Below are positions 28,702-38,270 of a stretch of 64,000 bases of DNA, in pieces (position 1 is the first letter of the stretch; every line of letters begins with the position of its first letter). The position numbers were made by a program, and so were the translations under genes. Below the pieces are notes generated by a model. It was not told the DNA's origin. It worked only from the letters and a program-made list of their open reading frames with translations, and made no database searches. This DNA comes from Helicobacter cetorum MIT 99-5656 (lineage in GTDB: Bacteria > Campylobacterota > Campylobacteria > Campylobacterales > Helicobacteraceae), in assembly GCF_000259275.1 (NCBI RefSeq), contig NC_017735.1, positions 1,240,001 through 1,304,000 of the forward strand, given 5' to 3'.

Positions 28702-28717
28702 TAGTCTATTAAGACTA
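28702..28717 (-). terminator. hairpin at the 3' end of the GmrSD-like gene
   Basis: TAGTCT (28702-28707) and AGACTA (28712-28717) form a 6 bp stem with an ATTA loop. On the minus strand the TAG stop of the restriction gene is inside the stem, and an AT-rich stretch with T5 follows. Weak but well placed. Confidence 0.45.
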
Positions 28718-30415
28718 GGACAACAACACTTCCTTTAATTTTTTTATGATAGCCTCTTCTCTTTTTTCATAAAAATCTTCTAAATTTTCCCATTCTAATT
28801 CTAAATTAGGCTCAATATAATTTCTTTTTTTATACTCTTCTATAGCTTGTTGATTATCCTTATATTCCTCTTTTAGCCAAAATTCTAGGTCTTTATCTTT
28901 TTTAGCCATGTTCTCTGTGCCTTCTAAAAGCTGGAGATTATAAAGATAATTTTTCCAATCATAGCATTCTTTATCTAGCTTTTTATTTTTTTGATTAAAC
29001 TTAGATTTAGGATAAATATGGTCTATATGAAAAGTGGTATTTTTATAGTTTAGATGTAGATATAAAACCTGTAAAATAGGCAAAGTCTGAAAATCACCAT
29101 ATTCATAATATATCATATCTTCTATCATATCATTGGTAATTTTTAAAGGATTTTTTTCATGTTTAGCTAATGTTTGATTAACTTGTTCAAAGGTTTGACT
29201 TTCTTTAATAGTGTTAGCAATGATACCTAATTTTGTATCTGTTGAATTACTAAAATAGCTTGTGATTTGAGCGTTACGCACAAATTTAAGGGCTTGTTCT
29301 TCATCGTCTTTATTTATTTTTTGATTAAAAAAATAAAAATAGGCTAAAGTAGACAGAATATAGGCTGAGCTTAGATGACCTGCATAACCAAAAGATTGCA
29401 ATAATTCTGTAGCCTTATAGATACTCTCTATAATTCTTTCGTAATCTTGCTCAATTTTTTTGATGTTTTCCTTGTTAAAATTTTCTAATTTAAAAGCGGT
29501 GTTACTACCAATTAAAAGCAAACAAGTTTTTAGCGCTTGGTCTCGCCCCATATTTGAAAAGCTTTTATCTTTTAAATCATCTACTAGCTTATTCATTTTT
29601 TCTCTAATATCACTTGAAAAGCTTGCTGTTAAAATAGACATCAATAAATCTGAATGGCTTAATTGAGTTCCACCACTATTAACACGGATAAAAATATTTA
29701 AAACTTTATCAAGATTTTTTTCTTTTTCTTCAAAATAAGAGATAAGTTTGTCTCTACAAAAAGTATTTTGTAATTTTTCTAATAATTCTGTCTCTTCATC
29801 ATCTAAATTGTATTCTCTTGCGTATTTTGTAACACTCTTTAATTCTAAAATATCTCCCACCTTAAACCAAAAATGTTTTTCATCATTTTTAGGCGTTTTA
29901 ATATGAAATTCAAATTGAAAATTATCTTCTGGGTCATCTGTATTTGGTCGGTGCTTTAAGTTTAAATACAAACATTTTTCTTCATAAGAGCTAGGATAAT
30001 CAGCTTTACAATAAGGCTTTTTAAGTGTTCTAGTGCCTTTAAGTCCAATATAAAGCGAAGTTAAGCGTTGCTGACCATCTAGAACAATATACAAATCATC
30101 AACACTGATTTGTTCAACATTAATTTTTTCATTGTGGCTATTTCGCACATCATAATTTTCAATAAACTTATAAAGCTGAAAATTGAGTTTCTTACTACCT
30201 TGGTTGTTACTTGTTGCTATATCACTTTTTTGCAACTTCCAAAACAAAAAAGAACTAATGGGATAACCCCTAAGAATAGAATCAAAAAGTTGCTCTACCT
30301 TCTTAGCATCAGCATTTTTGAGCCACACATATTCACGCTGAATGTCAGGCAGAAAATAACGCCTATTTAAATCATCTATTACATCTTTAATGCTACTATC
30401 TAAAAACACACCCAT
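28715..30415 (-). CDS. GmrSD-like DUF262/DUF1524 type IV restriction protein
   Basis: 566 residues. The N-terminal DUF262 (GmrS-like) domain shows LPDIQREYVWLKN (about residue 21), RGYPISSFLFWKL and the nucleotide-binding VLDGQQRLTSLY (about 110). FIRVNSGGTQLSHSDLLMSIL follows at about 245-265. The C-terminal DUF1524 (GmrD-like) domain has the HNH nuclease motif FHIDHIYPKSKF (about 455) and NLQLLEG. GmrSD enzymes use NTP to cut DNA carrying modified bases, as in phages. Both active motifs look intact. The ATG has AAGGAG upstream. It lies 63 bp downstream of typA on the same strand, at a junction between two genome blocks. In H. pylori this flank of typA carries restriction-modification genes (HP0481/HP0483). 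Confidence 0.85.
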   Translation of the reverse strand: MGVFLDSSIKDVIDDLNRRYFLPDIQREYVWLKNADAKKVEQLFDSILRGYPISSFLFWKLQKSDIATSNNQGSKKLNFQLYKFIENYDVRNSHNEKINVEQISVDDLYIVLDGQQRLTSLYIGLKGTRTLKKPYCKADYPSSYEEKCLYLNLKHRPNTDDPEDNFQFEFHIKTPKNDEKHFWFKVGDILELKSVTKYAREYNLDDEETELLEKLQNTFCRDKLISYFEEKEKNLDKVLNIFIRVNSGGTQLSHSDLLMSILTASFSSDIREKMNKLVDDLKDKSFSNMGRDQALKTCLLLIGSNTAFKLENFNKENIKKIEQDYERIIESIYKATELLQSFGYAGHLSSAYILSTLAYFYFFNQKINKDDEEQALKFVRNAQITSYFSNSTDTKLGIIANTIKESQTFEQVNQTLAKHEKNPLKITNDMIEDMIYYEYGDFQTLPILQVLYLHLNYKNTTFHIDHIYPKSKFNQKNKKLDKECYDWKNYLYNLQLLEGTENMAKKDKDLEFWLKEEYKDNQQAIEEYKKRNYIEPNLELEWENLEDFYEKREEAIIKKLKEVLLS

Positions 30416-30478
30416 AGAATACTCCTTTATTTACCTTTATCAAAACACACTTTTTTTAAAAAAGCATGTTTAATATAC

Positions 30479-32278
30479 TTATTTCTTTGCCCTTTTTCTC
30501 ATATTGGGGTCTAAAATCTTTTTTCTAATTCTTAGATTTAAAGGCGTAACTTCTAAAATCTCATCTTCTTCAATCCATTCTAACGCCCTTTCTAACGCCA
30601 TAGTTCTTGGAGGAGTGAGCTTAATCGCATCATCGCTCCCACTAGCTCTCATATTGGTTAAATGCTTGGACTTAATAGGGTTAACATCTAAATCATTATC
30701 TCTACTATGCTCGCCTATAACCATGCCTACATAAACCTTAGTTTGTGGATTGACAAATAAGACACCCCTTTCTTGGATATTAAAGAGCGAAAAAGCGGTT
30801 GCTTCGCCATTTTCCATACTGATTAACGCCCCATTTTTGCGAGACTCCACACTTCCGCTAAACTCTCTAAATTCTAAAAAGCTATGGTTCATCACGCCTT
30901 CACCCTTAGTGTCGGTCAAAAACTCACTTCTATAACCTATAAGCCCCCTTGCTGGGATTTCAAATTCTAATCTTGTATAGCCATCACTCATAGGATTCAT
31001 GGCTTTCATCTCAGCTTTTCTCTTGCCTAATCTCTCAATGATAGCCCCACTAAAATCTTGGGGAGTGTCAATCACTAAATGCTCAAAGGGCTCGCATTTT
31101 TTACCATTCTCTTCTTTAATGATTACTTCAGGGCGTGAAATACTAAATTCAAACCCTTCACGGCGTAAATTCTCCGCTAAGATTGTGATTTGTAATTCCC
31201 CACGCCCACTCACTTTAAACTTACCTTCACCCATTTCTTCGCATTTCATAGCGATATTAGTTTGCATTTCTTTTAATAGTCTGTCTTTAAGCTTGTTAGC
31301 GGTTACATGTTTTCCTTCTAGCCCTGCTAGGGGTGAATCATTGACCGCAAAATACACGCTCATGGTAGGTTCTTCTAAATGCATGGGGTCTAAGGGCATA
31401 GGATTAGATGGGTCAACTACACTATCGCCTACATCCATTGCATTAAAACCAGCAATCGCCACGATATCACCCGCATAGGCATTTTCAATCTCAGTTCTTG
31501 CTAGTCCTAAAAAGCCTATAAGTTTAGTGATACGCCCACTCTCCTTACTCCCATCGCTCTTCATTAAAAGAACGCTCTCATTCTTTTTAACCGAGCCATT
31601 AAACACTCTTGCAATACCGATTTTTCCCACATAGTTATCATAATCAAGTGTGAAAATTTGCATTTGTAACGGCTCATCTACGCTTCCGCTAGGACTTGGC
31701 ACATGCTCTAAAATCGTTTCAAATAAAGGCTCTAAATTTTTCTTTTCATCATCTAAATTTTTCATCGCATAGCCATCTCTAGCGGCGGCATAAACTACAG
31801 GAAAATCTAGTTGCTTATCATTAGCCCCCATGGCTACAAATAAATCAAAAACCTCATCTACCACTCTATCAGGTTCAGCAGCAGGCTTATCAATTTTATT
31901 TACCACAACAATGGGGCAAATTCCAAAGCTCAAAGCTTTCTTAACTACAAATTTTGTTTGAGGCATGACCCCTTCTTGAGCATCTACTAAGAGCAATACG
32001 CCATCTACCATTTTTAAAACCCGCTCCACTTCGCCCCCAAAATCAGCGTGTCCGGGAGTGTCAATAATATTGATTTTAGTGTCTTTATAATGAATAGCAG
32101 TGTTTTTAGATAAGATGGTAATACCTCTTTCTCTTTCTAAATCATTGCTATCCATAACCCTTTCATCTACCTTTTCTCTCTCACTAAATGTGCCAGATTG
32201 AGAGAGCAAGCCATCTACTAAAGTGGTTTTTCCATGGTCAACATGCGCAATTACGGCGATATTTCTAATATTTTTCAT
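30479..32278 (-). CDS. typA: translational GTPase TypA/BipA
   Basis: 599 residues. It is a ribosome-associated EF-G-like GTPase involved in 50S assembly and stress or cold adaptation. Motifs: [10 protein letters not shown] (G1), RGITI (G2), DTPGHADF (G3), VVNKIDKP (G4). Later come the EF-G domain III/V-like regions and the TypA-specific C-terminus ([29 protein letters not shown]). Length is as in E. coli BipA. It is preceded by a 67 bp gap after the heptosyltransferase gene and followed by the GmrSD-like gene. Confidence 0.97.
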   Translation of the reverse strand: MKNIRNIAVIAHVDHGKTTLVDGLLSQSGTFSEREKVDERVMDSNDLERERGITILSKNTAIHYKDTKINIIDTPGHADFGGEVERVLKMVDGVLLLVDAQEGVMPQTKFVVKKALSFGICPIVVVNKIDKPAAEPDRVVDEVFDLFVAMGANDKQLDFPVVYAAARDGYAMKNLDDEKKNLEPLFETILEHVPSPSGSVDEPLQMQIFTLDYDNYVGKIGIARVFNGSVKKNESVLLMKSDGSKESGRITKLIGFLGLARTEIENAYAGDIVAIAGFNAMDVGDSVVDPSNPMPLDPMHLEEPTMSVYFAVNDSPLAGLEGKHVTANKLKDRLLKEMQTNIAMKCEEMGEGKFKVSGRGELQITILAENLRREGFEFSISRPEVIIKEENGKKCEPFEHLVIDTPQDFSGAIIERLGKRKAEMKAMNPMSDGYTRLEFEIPARGLIGYRSEFLTDTKGEGVMNHSFLEFREFSGSVESRKNGALISMENGEATAFSLFNIQERGVLFVNPQTKVYVGMVIGEHSRDNDLDVNPIKSKHLTNMRASGSDDAIKLTPPRTMALERALEWIEEDEILEVTPLNLRIRKKILDPNMRKRAKK

Positions 32279-32345
32279 AAATATTCCTATTCTAAATTAA
32301 AGGTATAAAAGCTAGAAGTATAATATATTTTAACTTGATAAAGGT

Positions 32346-33209
32346 TTAAGCAGTTTGTGTTATATCTAACCCTAAAATTTTAAATTTTTCTCTTAAATCT
32401 TTTTTGATATTAACACTTCTATGGGCTTTTAGAAGGCATTCATTTTTGCAATTAGGTGGCATAAAATCATCATTATCCCTATAGAAAAAGATAAAATAAT
32501 TTTTCTTCAAGTAGTAAGTTAAATGGATTAAAAACGAATCCCCACCAATATACAAATCACTTTCTAAAATAAGATTTTTAACTTCTTCTAAACTTGTTTT
32601 GGTGTAGTAATAAGCCACTTCATCTTTTAAAAAAAGATAGCGTTCTTCAAAATCTAAAAGCGTGATAGAAAAGGGTTTTAAAAGTTTTAAAACAATTTGT
32701 AAATGCTCTAAAGAAATATTTCTATAATTTTCTCTAGTAAAGGGGTTAATCAAAATCTTTTTGGGGTTTTCCAAGCCAATAGAATATTGAGTGCTATCAA
32801 AAACATGCCCATAAATTTGTGAAAACAACTCCTGGCGGTTTTTATAGATATTCTTAATTTCTTTACTTGGAGTGCTTACTTGAATAAACTTAGATAAAAG
32901 AGAGCTTCTAAAATCTTGTTTTTCTAAAATCAAATGCTTGATTTGGTGTTTTTTAACCGCTTTTAACAACAGCAAAAAGTCCTTTATCGCAAAAATAACG
33001 CCTTGTTTTTTAATCTCATAAAAAGCTGGCACATTTTCAAAAATAGGCGTGATTTCAAAATGTTTTTCGCATTCCAAAAGTTTGGCAATTTTTAAAGTTA
33101 AATGTGTGCCTAAAATTTTAAGGGGTTTTTGTTGTTTATTGGCTATTTCTTTTAAAAGACTGAGCGTAATGAGATTATCCCCTAAGGCTAGAAGACAAGC
33201 AAAATGCAT
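32346..33209 (-). CDS. lipopolysaccharide heptosyltransferase (HP0479 type)
   Basis: 287 residues, GT9/heptosyltransferase-like. The N-terminal ALGDNLITLSLLKEI matches the GDNLxxxPxL loop of WaaC/WaaF enzymes, and ESDLYIGGDSFLIHLTYYL corresponds to the D-(S/T)G-xxH-xA ADP-heptose-binding segment (GDSFLIHL). In H. pylori, HP0479 has been assigned as the transferase of the third core heptose. A cytoplasmic-face location is expected. It lies 9 bases downstream of the methyltransferase gene, so the two are cotranscribed. Confidence 0.75.
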   Translation of the reverse strand: MHFACLLALGDNLITLSLLKEIANKQQKPLKILGTHLTLKIAKLLECEKHFEITPIFENVPAFYEIKKQGVIFAIKDFLLLLKAVKKHQIKHLILEKQDFRSSLLSKFIQVSTPSKEIKNIYKNRQELFSQIYGHVFDSTQYSIGLENPKKILINPFTRENYRNISLEHLQIVLKLLKPFSITLLDFEERYLFLKDEVAYYYTKTSLEEVKNLILESDLYIGGDSFLIHLTYYLKKNYFIFFYRDNDDFMPPNCKNECLLKAHRSVNIKKDLREKFKILGLDITQTA

Positions 33210-33218
33210 GATTTTTCC

Positions 33219-34820
33219 TTATTGTTTGATTGCAAAATGTTTAGGGTCTAATTTTTCTATTCCTAAACATTTTAAATAAGTTTTTTCATCAAACTTATCG
33301 TTAATAAACTGCGTAAATATGGGTAAGCATTCTAAATCTTTTCTTAAAATCTTATGCGTTCTAAAAAGTTTTTCAAAAATAAATTGCATTAAATCGCTGT
33401 TTAATAATTCTTTTAATGCGTAAGATTGAATAGGGAAATTTTCTTTTAAAACAAACATGTTTGCACTATTTAAAAAAAGGCGTTGCTTGGTATCACAAAA
33501 AAAGGCAAGTTTTGAAGAAATAAATTTATACACGATTTTTTCTCTAGCCTTGTATAGACTTAAGGGAGCGACTTGCTGGCATTTAGATAAATCAGCGTTA
33601 ATAAATTTACTAGGGGGTTTTAAGCTATCCTTTAAAATATCTGAACCACTAAAAATAGGAATGGTATTCTTTTCTTGCTTGGAATATAATTTTTCTTTAT
33701 TGTTGCCTGTAACAATCCCTAAAGCAAAATGAGCGTTATCTTTTAAAGTCATATGGGGAATGGAAAAAAGATGGTCTAAAACTTCATTTTCTTTACTAGA
33801 GCAATAGATATTAAAAATCTTTTTAGGGTTATTAAAAAAAGAATAAGGCGAGCGTTTGAACTCATTATTTTGATAAAAGCAAGAGATTTTTTCATCATTG
33901 TTAGGGGTTTTTTTAAGCACTAAACCCACAGCTCTAGTCATTAAGGTTTTAAAAGGTTTGTTAAAATCCATTAATTTTTTGATTTGAAATGTGAGAGCGA
34001 TTTCTCGCATTTCACTAAACACATCAATATTCAAACAACTTTCTGGCAATAATAGTCCCAAATGAGCGTTTTCTTTCAAGCAATTCAAGCTCGCCATAAA
34101 AAATAGCGACGCACTATCTAGGCTTTGAGAGAGATTAAAACGCTGTTTGAAACTTTCTTTTTGGTTTTTAGGGTATTTCTTACCCCATGGTGGATTAGTG
34201 AAAATGCAATCAAATTGTGGGGTATGTTCTAAATTTAAAAAATCTTTTTGCAAAATATTAGGGCAATCTAAATGATAACGCTCTTTAATACGCTCTTTAG
34301 TTAAAGCGATAGCAAAGGCATCTATATCATAGCCATAGATATTTTCAACCTTGAAACCTAGTTTTAAGGCACGCATAATAAAATTCCCACTCCCACAGCA
34401 CGGGTCGCAAAATGTCGCCTTAGATACATCAACATCTTTAGGAAGTGTAAAAAGTTGCTCTATTATTGTATTTGGAGTGTAGTAAATGCCTTCCAAATTT
34501 CTATGAGCATTAGAAAGCTCTTCTTCATAATGAGAACCTAAATTTTCTAAAAGAGAGCCATTTTCTAATTTTTTGAGATATTTTAAAGTGAGTTCTTTAT
34601 GGTTGTGTGCGTCTTTTAAGGATTTATTAGCGTATTTATTAAGCTTATTTTTTCCTAAATGGTTTTGACAAAAATCTAAAAAAGAGCTAGTTTTGACATA
34701 AATTTTACTATCAATTTCTATGGTCTCTAAGAGATTGGTTTTTATCCAATTATGCACGCTACTATGAGAAACATTGAGCGAGTGAGCGATTGTTTCAATA
34801 GAAGTAGCGTTTGAAAGCAT
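33219..34820 (-). CDS. orphan N6-adenine DNA methyltransferase with N-terminal HTH (HP0478 type)
   Basis: 533 residues. The N-terminal 30 residues look like a helix-turn-helix (IETIAHSLNVSHSSVHNWI). The gamma-type MTase core has motif I DPCCGSGNFI (about residue 138), the acidic strand YGYDIDAFA, and catalytic motif IV TNPPWG (about 209). A target-recognition-like C-terminal half follows (FSGSDILKDS, KIVYKFISSKLAF). It resembles type IIG/BREX-like methylases without a nuclease. No restriction enzyme is adjacent: its neighbours are hopJ (2 bases upstream) and the heptosyltransferase. It may be regulatory, or a partner elsewhere. The nearby GmrSD-like gene targets modified DNA in general, so compatibility matters. 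Confidence 0.88.
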   Translation of the reverse strand: MLSNATSIETIAHSLNVSHSSVHNWIKTNLLETIEIDSKIYVKTSSFLDFCQNHLGKNKLNKYANKSLKDAHNHKELTLKYLKKLENGSLLENLGSHYEEELSNAHRNLEGIYYTPNTIIEQLFTLPKDVDVSKATFCDPCCGSGNFIMRALKLGFKVENIYGYDIDAFAIALTKERIKERYHLDCPNILQKDFLNLEHTPQFDCIFTNPPWGKKYPKNQKESFKQRFNLSQSLDSASLFFMASLNCLKENAHLGLLLPESCLNIDVFSEMREIALTFQIKKLMDFNKPFKTLMTRAVGLVLKKTPNNDEKISCFYQNNEFKRSPYSFFNNPKKIFNIYCSSKENEVLDHLFSIPHMTLKDNAHFALGIVTGNNKEKLYSKQEKNTIPIFSGSDILKDSLKPPSKFINADLSKCQQVAPLSLYKAREKIVYKFISSKLAFFCDTKQRLFLNSANMFVLKENFPIQSYALKELLNSDLMQFIFEKLFRTHKILRKDLECLPIFTQFINDKFDEKTYLKCLGIEKLDPKHFAIKQ

Positions 34821-34822
34821 TT

Positions 34823-35926
34823 TTAAAAATTATAAACATAGCCAAAATTAAAAACCATAAGGCGTTTGAAAAAAAGCTCAGAGTTAAGCCCATTGCCATG
34901 CGATTCAAAATAAGAATTGATTGCTAAAGGAATTTTTACTCCCATTTCAAAGCCATTATGCTTATCAACATTAATACGAAAACCAAAATTTAAAGGAATT
35001 TGAAAGTAGCTTGTGTGCATCTTGGCACTATAATTGGGTAGATAATTATTAATAAAATCCATTTGACTAATCCATGCACTCGCACCTTTTCCTACCCAAG
35101 AGCTTCCTGCTAACGCAAATCCCACATAAAAACCAGCACTAAAATGCGTTTGTAAATTATCTATAAAATTAAGAAGATAATCCACGCCAAGCCCATAGAC
35201 ATTATTATTCATTTTGCCTAAACTTGTTGTGCCATTGCCTACAAATTTTGGGTTAGAATAGCCATAGTCATAGAATAAGTAGTAGCGAAACCCTTGATTT
35301 CTTTTTTTACCAAAGAAATGCTTGTAACCCACGCTTAAACTCACTCCATACATGCTTGAAATATTTTTAGAGTAAGTTAAGGGGTCAAGCGTGTTGAGCG
35401 AATGAGAAATTCCAGTCACTTGAGATGAAAGATGAGAAAGAATGCTATTTTGAGACTGAGCGAATTGAAGCTCTAGGTTTTTTAAATTAGTCTCAAATTC
35501 CGAAGGTTTAGTCAAGGGATTAGTAATAGGTTCTTGCATTTTTTCTAACGCTTGCACTAAATTAGGGTTTGAACTCGCACTATTGCTAATGACAATAATC
35601 TTTTGAATATCTTGTACAGTGGTTTTTAAATAGTGCAAGCCAAATGCCATGTCAATAGGGTTTTTAGTATCTTTTAAATTAGTGTTAATATATTCAAAGT
35701 TTTTTGACATTCCTTTCACTTGATTTTCAACCTTATTGAGTTGAGCGATTTTATTTTGAGCGTTTTCAATTTGAATAATACGCTCTTGATTTAAAAAAGG
35801 GTCGTTTTTTTCTACTGCTTTCATTAAAGAAAATTGCACCCCAAATCCTACAAACGCTCCATTCTCTTCAGCCAAACAAAAACACATTAAGGATAATAAA
35901 TACAATAATATTTTTTGAACTCGCAT
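34823..35926 (-). CDS. hopJ: Hop-family outer-membrane protein HopJ/HopK
   Basis: 367 residues. A signal peptide (MRVQKILLYLLSLMCFCLA) precedes EENGAFVGFGVQFSL, the aromatic mature N-terminus of Hop proteins. The centre is helical and rich in Gln/Asn/Lys. The C-terminal half has the conserved Hop barrel (YGVSLSVGYKHFFGKKRNQGFRYY, GLGVDYLLNF, FQIPLNFGFR) and ends NFGYVYNF. Place beside gltX and the methyltransferase matches hopJ (HP0477); H. pylori 26695 has a near-identical copy hopK (HP0923) beside vlpC, which is absent here. AAGG lies before the ATG. Confidence 0.9.
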   Translation of the reverse strand: MRVQKILLYLLSLMCFCLAEENGAFVGFGVQFSLMKAVEKNDPFLNQERIIQIENAQNKIAQLNKVENQVKGMSKNFEYINTNLKDTKNPIDMAFGLHYLKTTVQDIQKIIVISNSASSNPNLVQALEKMQEPITNPLTKPSEFETNLKNLELQFAQSQNSILSHLSSQVTGISHSLNTLDPLTYSKNISSMYGVSLSVGYKHFFGKKRNQGFRYYLFYDYGYSNPKFVGNGTTSLGKMNNNVYGLGVDYLLNFIDNLQTHFSAGFYVGFALAGSSWVGKGASAWISQMDFINNYLPNYSAKMHTSYFQIPLNFGFRINVDKHNGFEMGVKIPLAINSYFESHGNGLNSELFFKRLMVFNFGYVYNF

Positions 35927-36010
35927 AAATTTACCTTTTTAAAAATAATTTCAATAATACCCTACTTTTAATAAAAATACCGATAAACCAATTTTTAAGC
36001 CATTTTTGAA

Positions 36011-36016
36011 TACAAT
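36011..36016 (+). promoter_or_regulatory. candidate -10 box of gltX
   Basis: TACAAT, 29 bases before the gltX ATG, in the 119 bp divergent gap with hopJ. An AAGG ribosome-binding site follows at 36033-36036. Confidence 0.4.
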
Positions 36017-36045
36017 AAGAGCATTTTATTTTTAAGGTTAGAATA

Positions 36046-37440
36046 ATGAGTTTGATTGTTACTCGCTTCGCCCCATCGCCGACTGGGTATCTCCACATAG
36101 GGGGGTTAAGAACAGCCATATTCAATTATCTTTTTGCACGAGCTAATCAGGGAAAATTTTTTTTACGCATTGAAGACACAGATTTGAGTCGTAATTGTTT
36201 AGAAGCGACCAAAGCTATCATAGAAGCCTTCAAATGGGTAGGACTAGAACACGATGGAGAGATACTCTATCAATCCAAACGCTTTGAGCTTTATAAAGAA
36301 TATATCCAAAAACTCTTAGATGAGAATAAAGCCTACTATTGCTATATGAGTAAAGATGAACTAGATACTTTAAGAGAAGAACAAAAAGCTAGAAAAGAAA
36401 CCCCACGCTATGATAGCCGCTATCGTGATTTTAAAGGCACACCCCCTAAAGGCATAGAGCCTGTAGTAAGGATTAAAGTGCCACAAAATGAAATCATTAG
36501 CTTTAATGATGGAGTTAAAGGCGAAGTGAGAGTGAATACAAGCGAATTAGATGATTTTATCATCGCACGAAGCGATGGCACGCCTACTTATAATTTTGTC
36601 GTTACTATTGATGACGCTCTAATGGGAGTTACAGATGTGATTAGGGGAGATGACCACCTTTCTAACACCCCTAAACAAATCGTGCTTTATAAGGCTTTAA
36701 ATTTTAAAATCCCTAATTTTTTTCATGTGCCTATGATTTTAGATGAAGAAGGGCATAAATTAAGCAAACGCCATGGGGCTACTAATGTGATGGACTATAA
36801 AGAAATGGGCTATCTTAAGGTGGCTCTACTTAATTTCTTGGTGCGTTTAGGATGGAGCCATAAAGACCAAGAGATTTTTAGCATGCAAGAATTATTAGAG
36901 TTGTTTAACCCTAAGGATTTAAATTCTTCGCCTAGTTGCTTTAGCTGGCACAAACTTAATTGGCTCAACGCTCATTATTTAAAAAACCAAAGCACACAAG
37001 AATTACTAGAACTTTTAAAACCTTTTAATTTTAGCAATACCACTCATTTAAACCCCGCTCAATTAGATTGCTTATTTGACGCTCTTAAAGAAAGGTCTCA
37101 AACCCTACAAGAATTAGCCCTTAAAATAGATGAGGTTTTGAACGCCCCTACAGAGTATGAAGAAAAGATTTTTAAAAAACTAGATAAAGCACTCGTTGTG
37201 CCATTGTTAGAAAAGTTTAAACTTGAATTAGATAAAGCTAGTTTCAATGATGAAAATACTTTAGAAAATGCCATGCACAATATCATTGAAAAAGAAAAGA
37301 TTAAAGCAGGTGGCTTTATGCAACCTTTGAGATTAGCTCTACTAGGAAAAGGGGGCGGAATAGGGTTAAAAGAAACGCTTTTTATTTTAGGTAAAACAGA
37401 GAGTTTAAAGAGAATAGAGAATTTTTTGAAAGCTTTTTAA
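36046..37440 (+). CDS. gltX: glutamyl-tRNA synthetase
   Basis: 464 residues, class I synthetase. The HIGH motif is in APSPTGYLHIGGLRTAIFNYLFA (about residues 8-30) and the KMSKS equivalent is HKLSKRHGATNV (about 243). IRGDDHLSNTP is a family signature. H. pylori has two GluRS genes, one of which charges tRNA-Gln for later transamidation; this one sits next to hopJ, as HP0476 (GltX1) does. In H. pylori it is followed by modD/modB/modA; here a 268 bp gap leads straight to horE. Confidence 0.96.
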   Translation: MSLIVTRFAPSPTGYLHIGGLRTAIFNYLFARANQGKFFLRIEDTDLSRNCLEATKAIIEAFKWVGLEHDGEILYQSKRFELYKEYIQKLLDENKAYYCYMSKDELDTLREEQKARKETPRYDSRYRDFKGTPPKGIEPVVRIKVPQNEIISFNDGVKGEVRVNTSELDDFIIARSDGTPTYNFVVTIDDALMGVTDVIRGDDHLSNTPKQIVLYKALNFKIPNFFHVPMILDEEGHKLSKRHGATNVMDYKEMGYLKVALLNFLVRLGWSHKDQEIFSMQELLELFNPKDLNSSPSCFSWHKLNWLNAHYLKNQSTQELLELLKPFNFSNTTHLNPAQLDCLFDALKERSQTLQELALKIDEVLNAPTEYEEKIFKKLDKALVVPLLEKFKLELDKASFNDENTLENAMHNIIEKEKIKAGGFMQPLRLALLGKGGGIGLKETLFILGKTESLKRIENFLKAF

Positions 37441-37708
37441 GGCTAGAGTTTTTTAATTTTGAAACGGATAACAGGCTTACTCAACTTAGCTTTGTTTAAT
37501 GATTAGATAGCAAAAATAGAGCATTTTGACCATCTTTTTTGCATCTTTACATCTAAATTTGTCTCATTCTCTCGTTTTGCTACTCTCATAAAGCCACTAG
37601 ATTACACAGAGTTTGACCACAATCAAATGTCAGTAGCTTGAAAATTTTAATTTTTTTAAAAATAACCGATCTTGAGATGTGATTTTAATTCAACACAAAG
37701 GATTATTT

Positions 37709-38248
37709 ATGATTAAAAAAATTGCTTGTATTTTAAGTTTAAGTGCGACCTTAGCCATTGCGGGCGAAGTGAATGGATTTTTTATGGGTGCTGGTTATCA
37801 GCAAGGTGCTTATGGCTCTTATAAGGGCGAGTGGAAATATGCTGGAACCTTGTATGGATTAAATGCGAAACTAGGCTTTCAAGGTTTTGCAAATAAATGG
37901 TTTGGTGCTAGAATCTATGGCTTTTTAGATTGGTTCAACACACCTGCTAACGCCTACAATAAAAAGGACAATTTATTCACTTATGGTGGTGCTGGCGATA
38001 TTATGCTTAATATCATTCCTCTAGATAAATTTGCCTTAGGTATTTTTGGAGGCGTACAACTGGCTGGAAATACTTGGATGTATCCTAGTTTTAATGCAAC
38101 TAGATTTCAGTTCTTATTCAATGTGGGCGGAAGAATGCGTATTGGAAATCATAGTGCGTTTGAAGCGGGTGTGAAATTCCCTATGTTAAACCAAGGTGGA
38201 GTCCAACGCTATTATTCTTGGTATGTAGATTATGTCTATACATTCTAA
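37709..38248 (+). CDS. horE: small outer-membrane protein HorE
   Basis: 179 residues from the ATG at 37709 (AAAGGA six bases upstream); an upstream in-frame start at 37679 lacks a site. The signal peptide MIKKIACILSLSATLAIA precedes EVNGFFMGAGYQQG, typical of Hop/Hor proteins. The rest is a short barrel with alternating aromatic residues and ends YSWYVDYVYTF with terminal Phe. HP0472 (HorE) has the same pattern. Function is unknown, probably a small porin-like barrel. A hairpin terminator overlaps the stop. Confidence 0.93.
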   Translation: MIKKIACILSLSATLAIAGEVNGFFMGAGYQQGAYGSYKGEWKYAGTLYGLNAKLGFQGFANKWFGARIYGFLDWFNTPANAYNKKDNLFTYGGAGDIMLNIIPLDKFALGIFGGVQLAGNTWMYPSFNATRFQFLFNVGGRMRIGNHSAFEAGVKFPMLNQGGVQRYYSWYVDYVYTF

Positions 38249-38270
38249 AGCTGAACTTTTAGCTTTTTAA
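38247..38270 (+). terminator. terminator of horE
   Basis: AAAGCT (38247-38252) pairs with AGCTTT (38261-38266), followed by TTT and an AT-rich tail. The hairpin overlaps the horE TAA stop. Confidence 0.55.

Noticed and set aside
30999..31478. Plus-strand open frame of 159 codons opposite typA
   Set aside because: typA is unambiguous on the other strand and the antisense product has no recognisable features.
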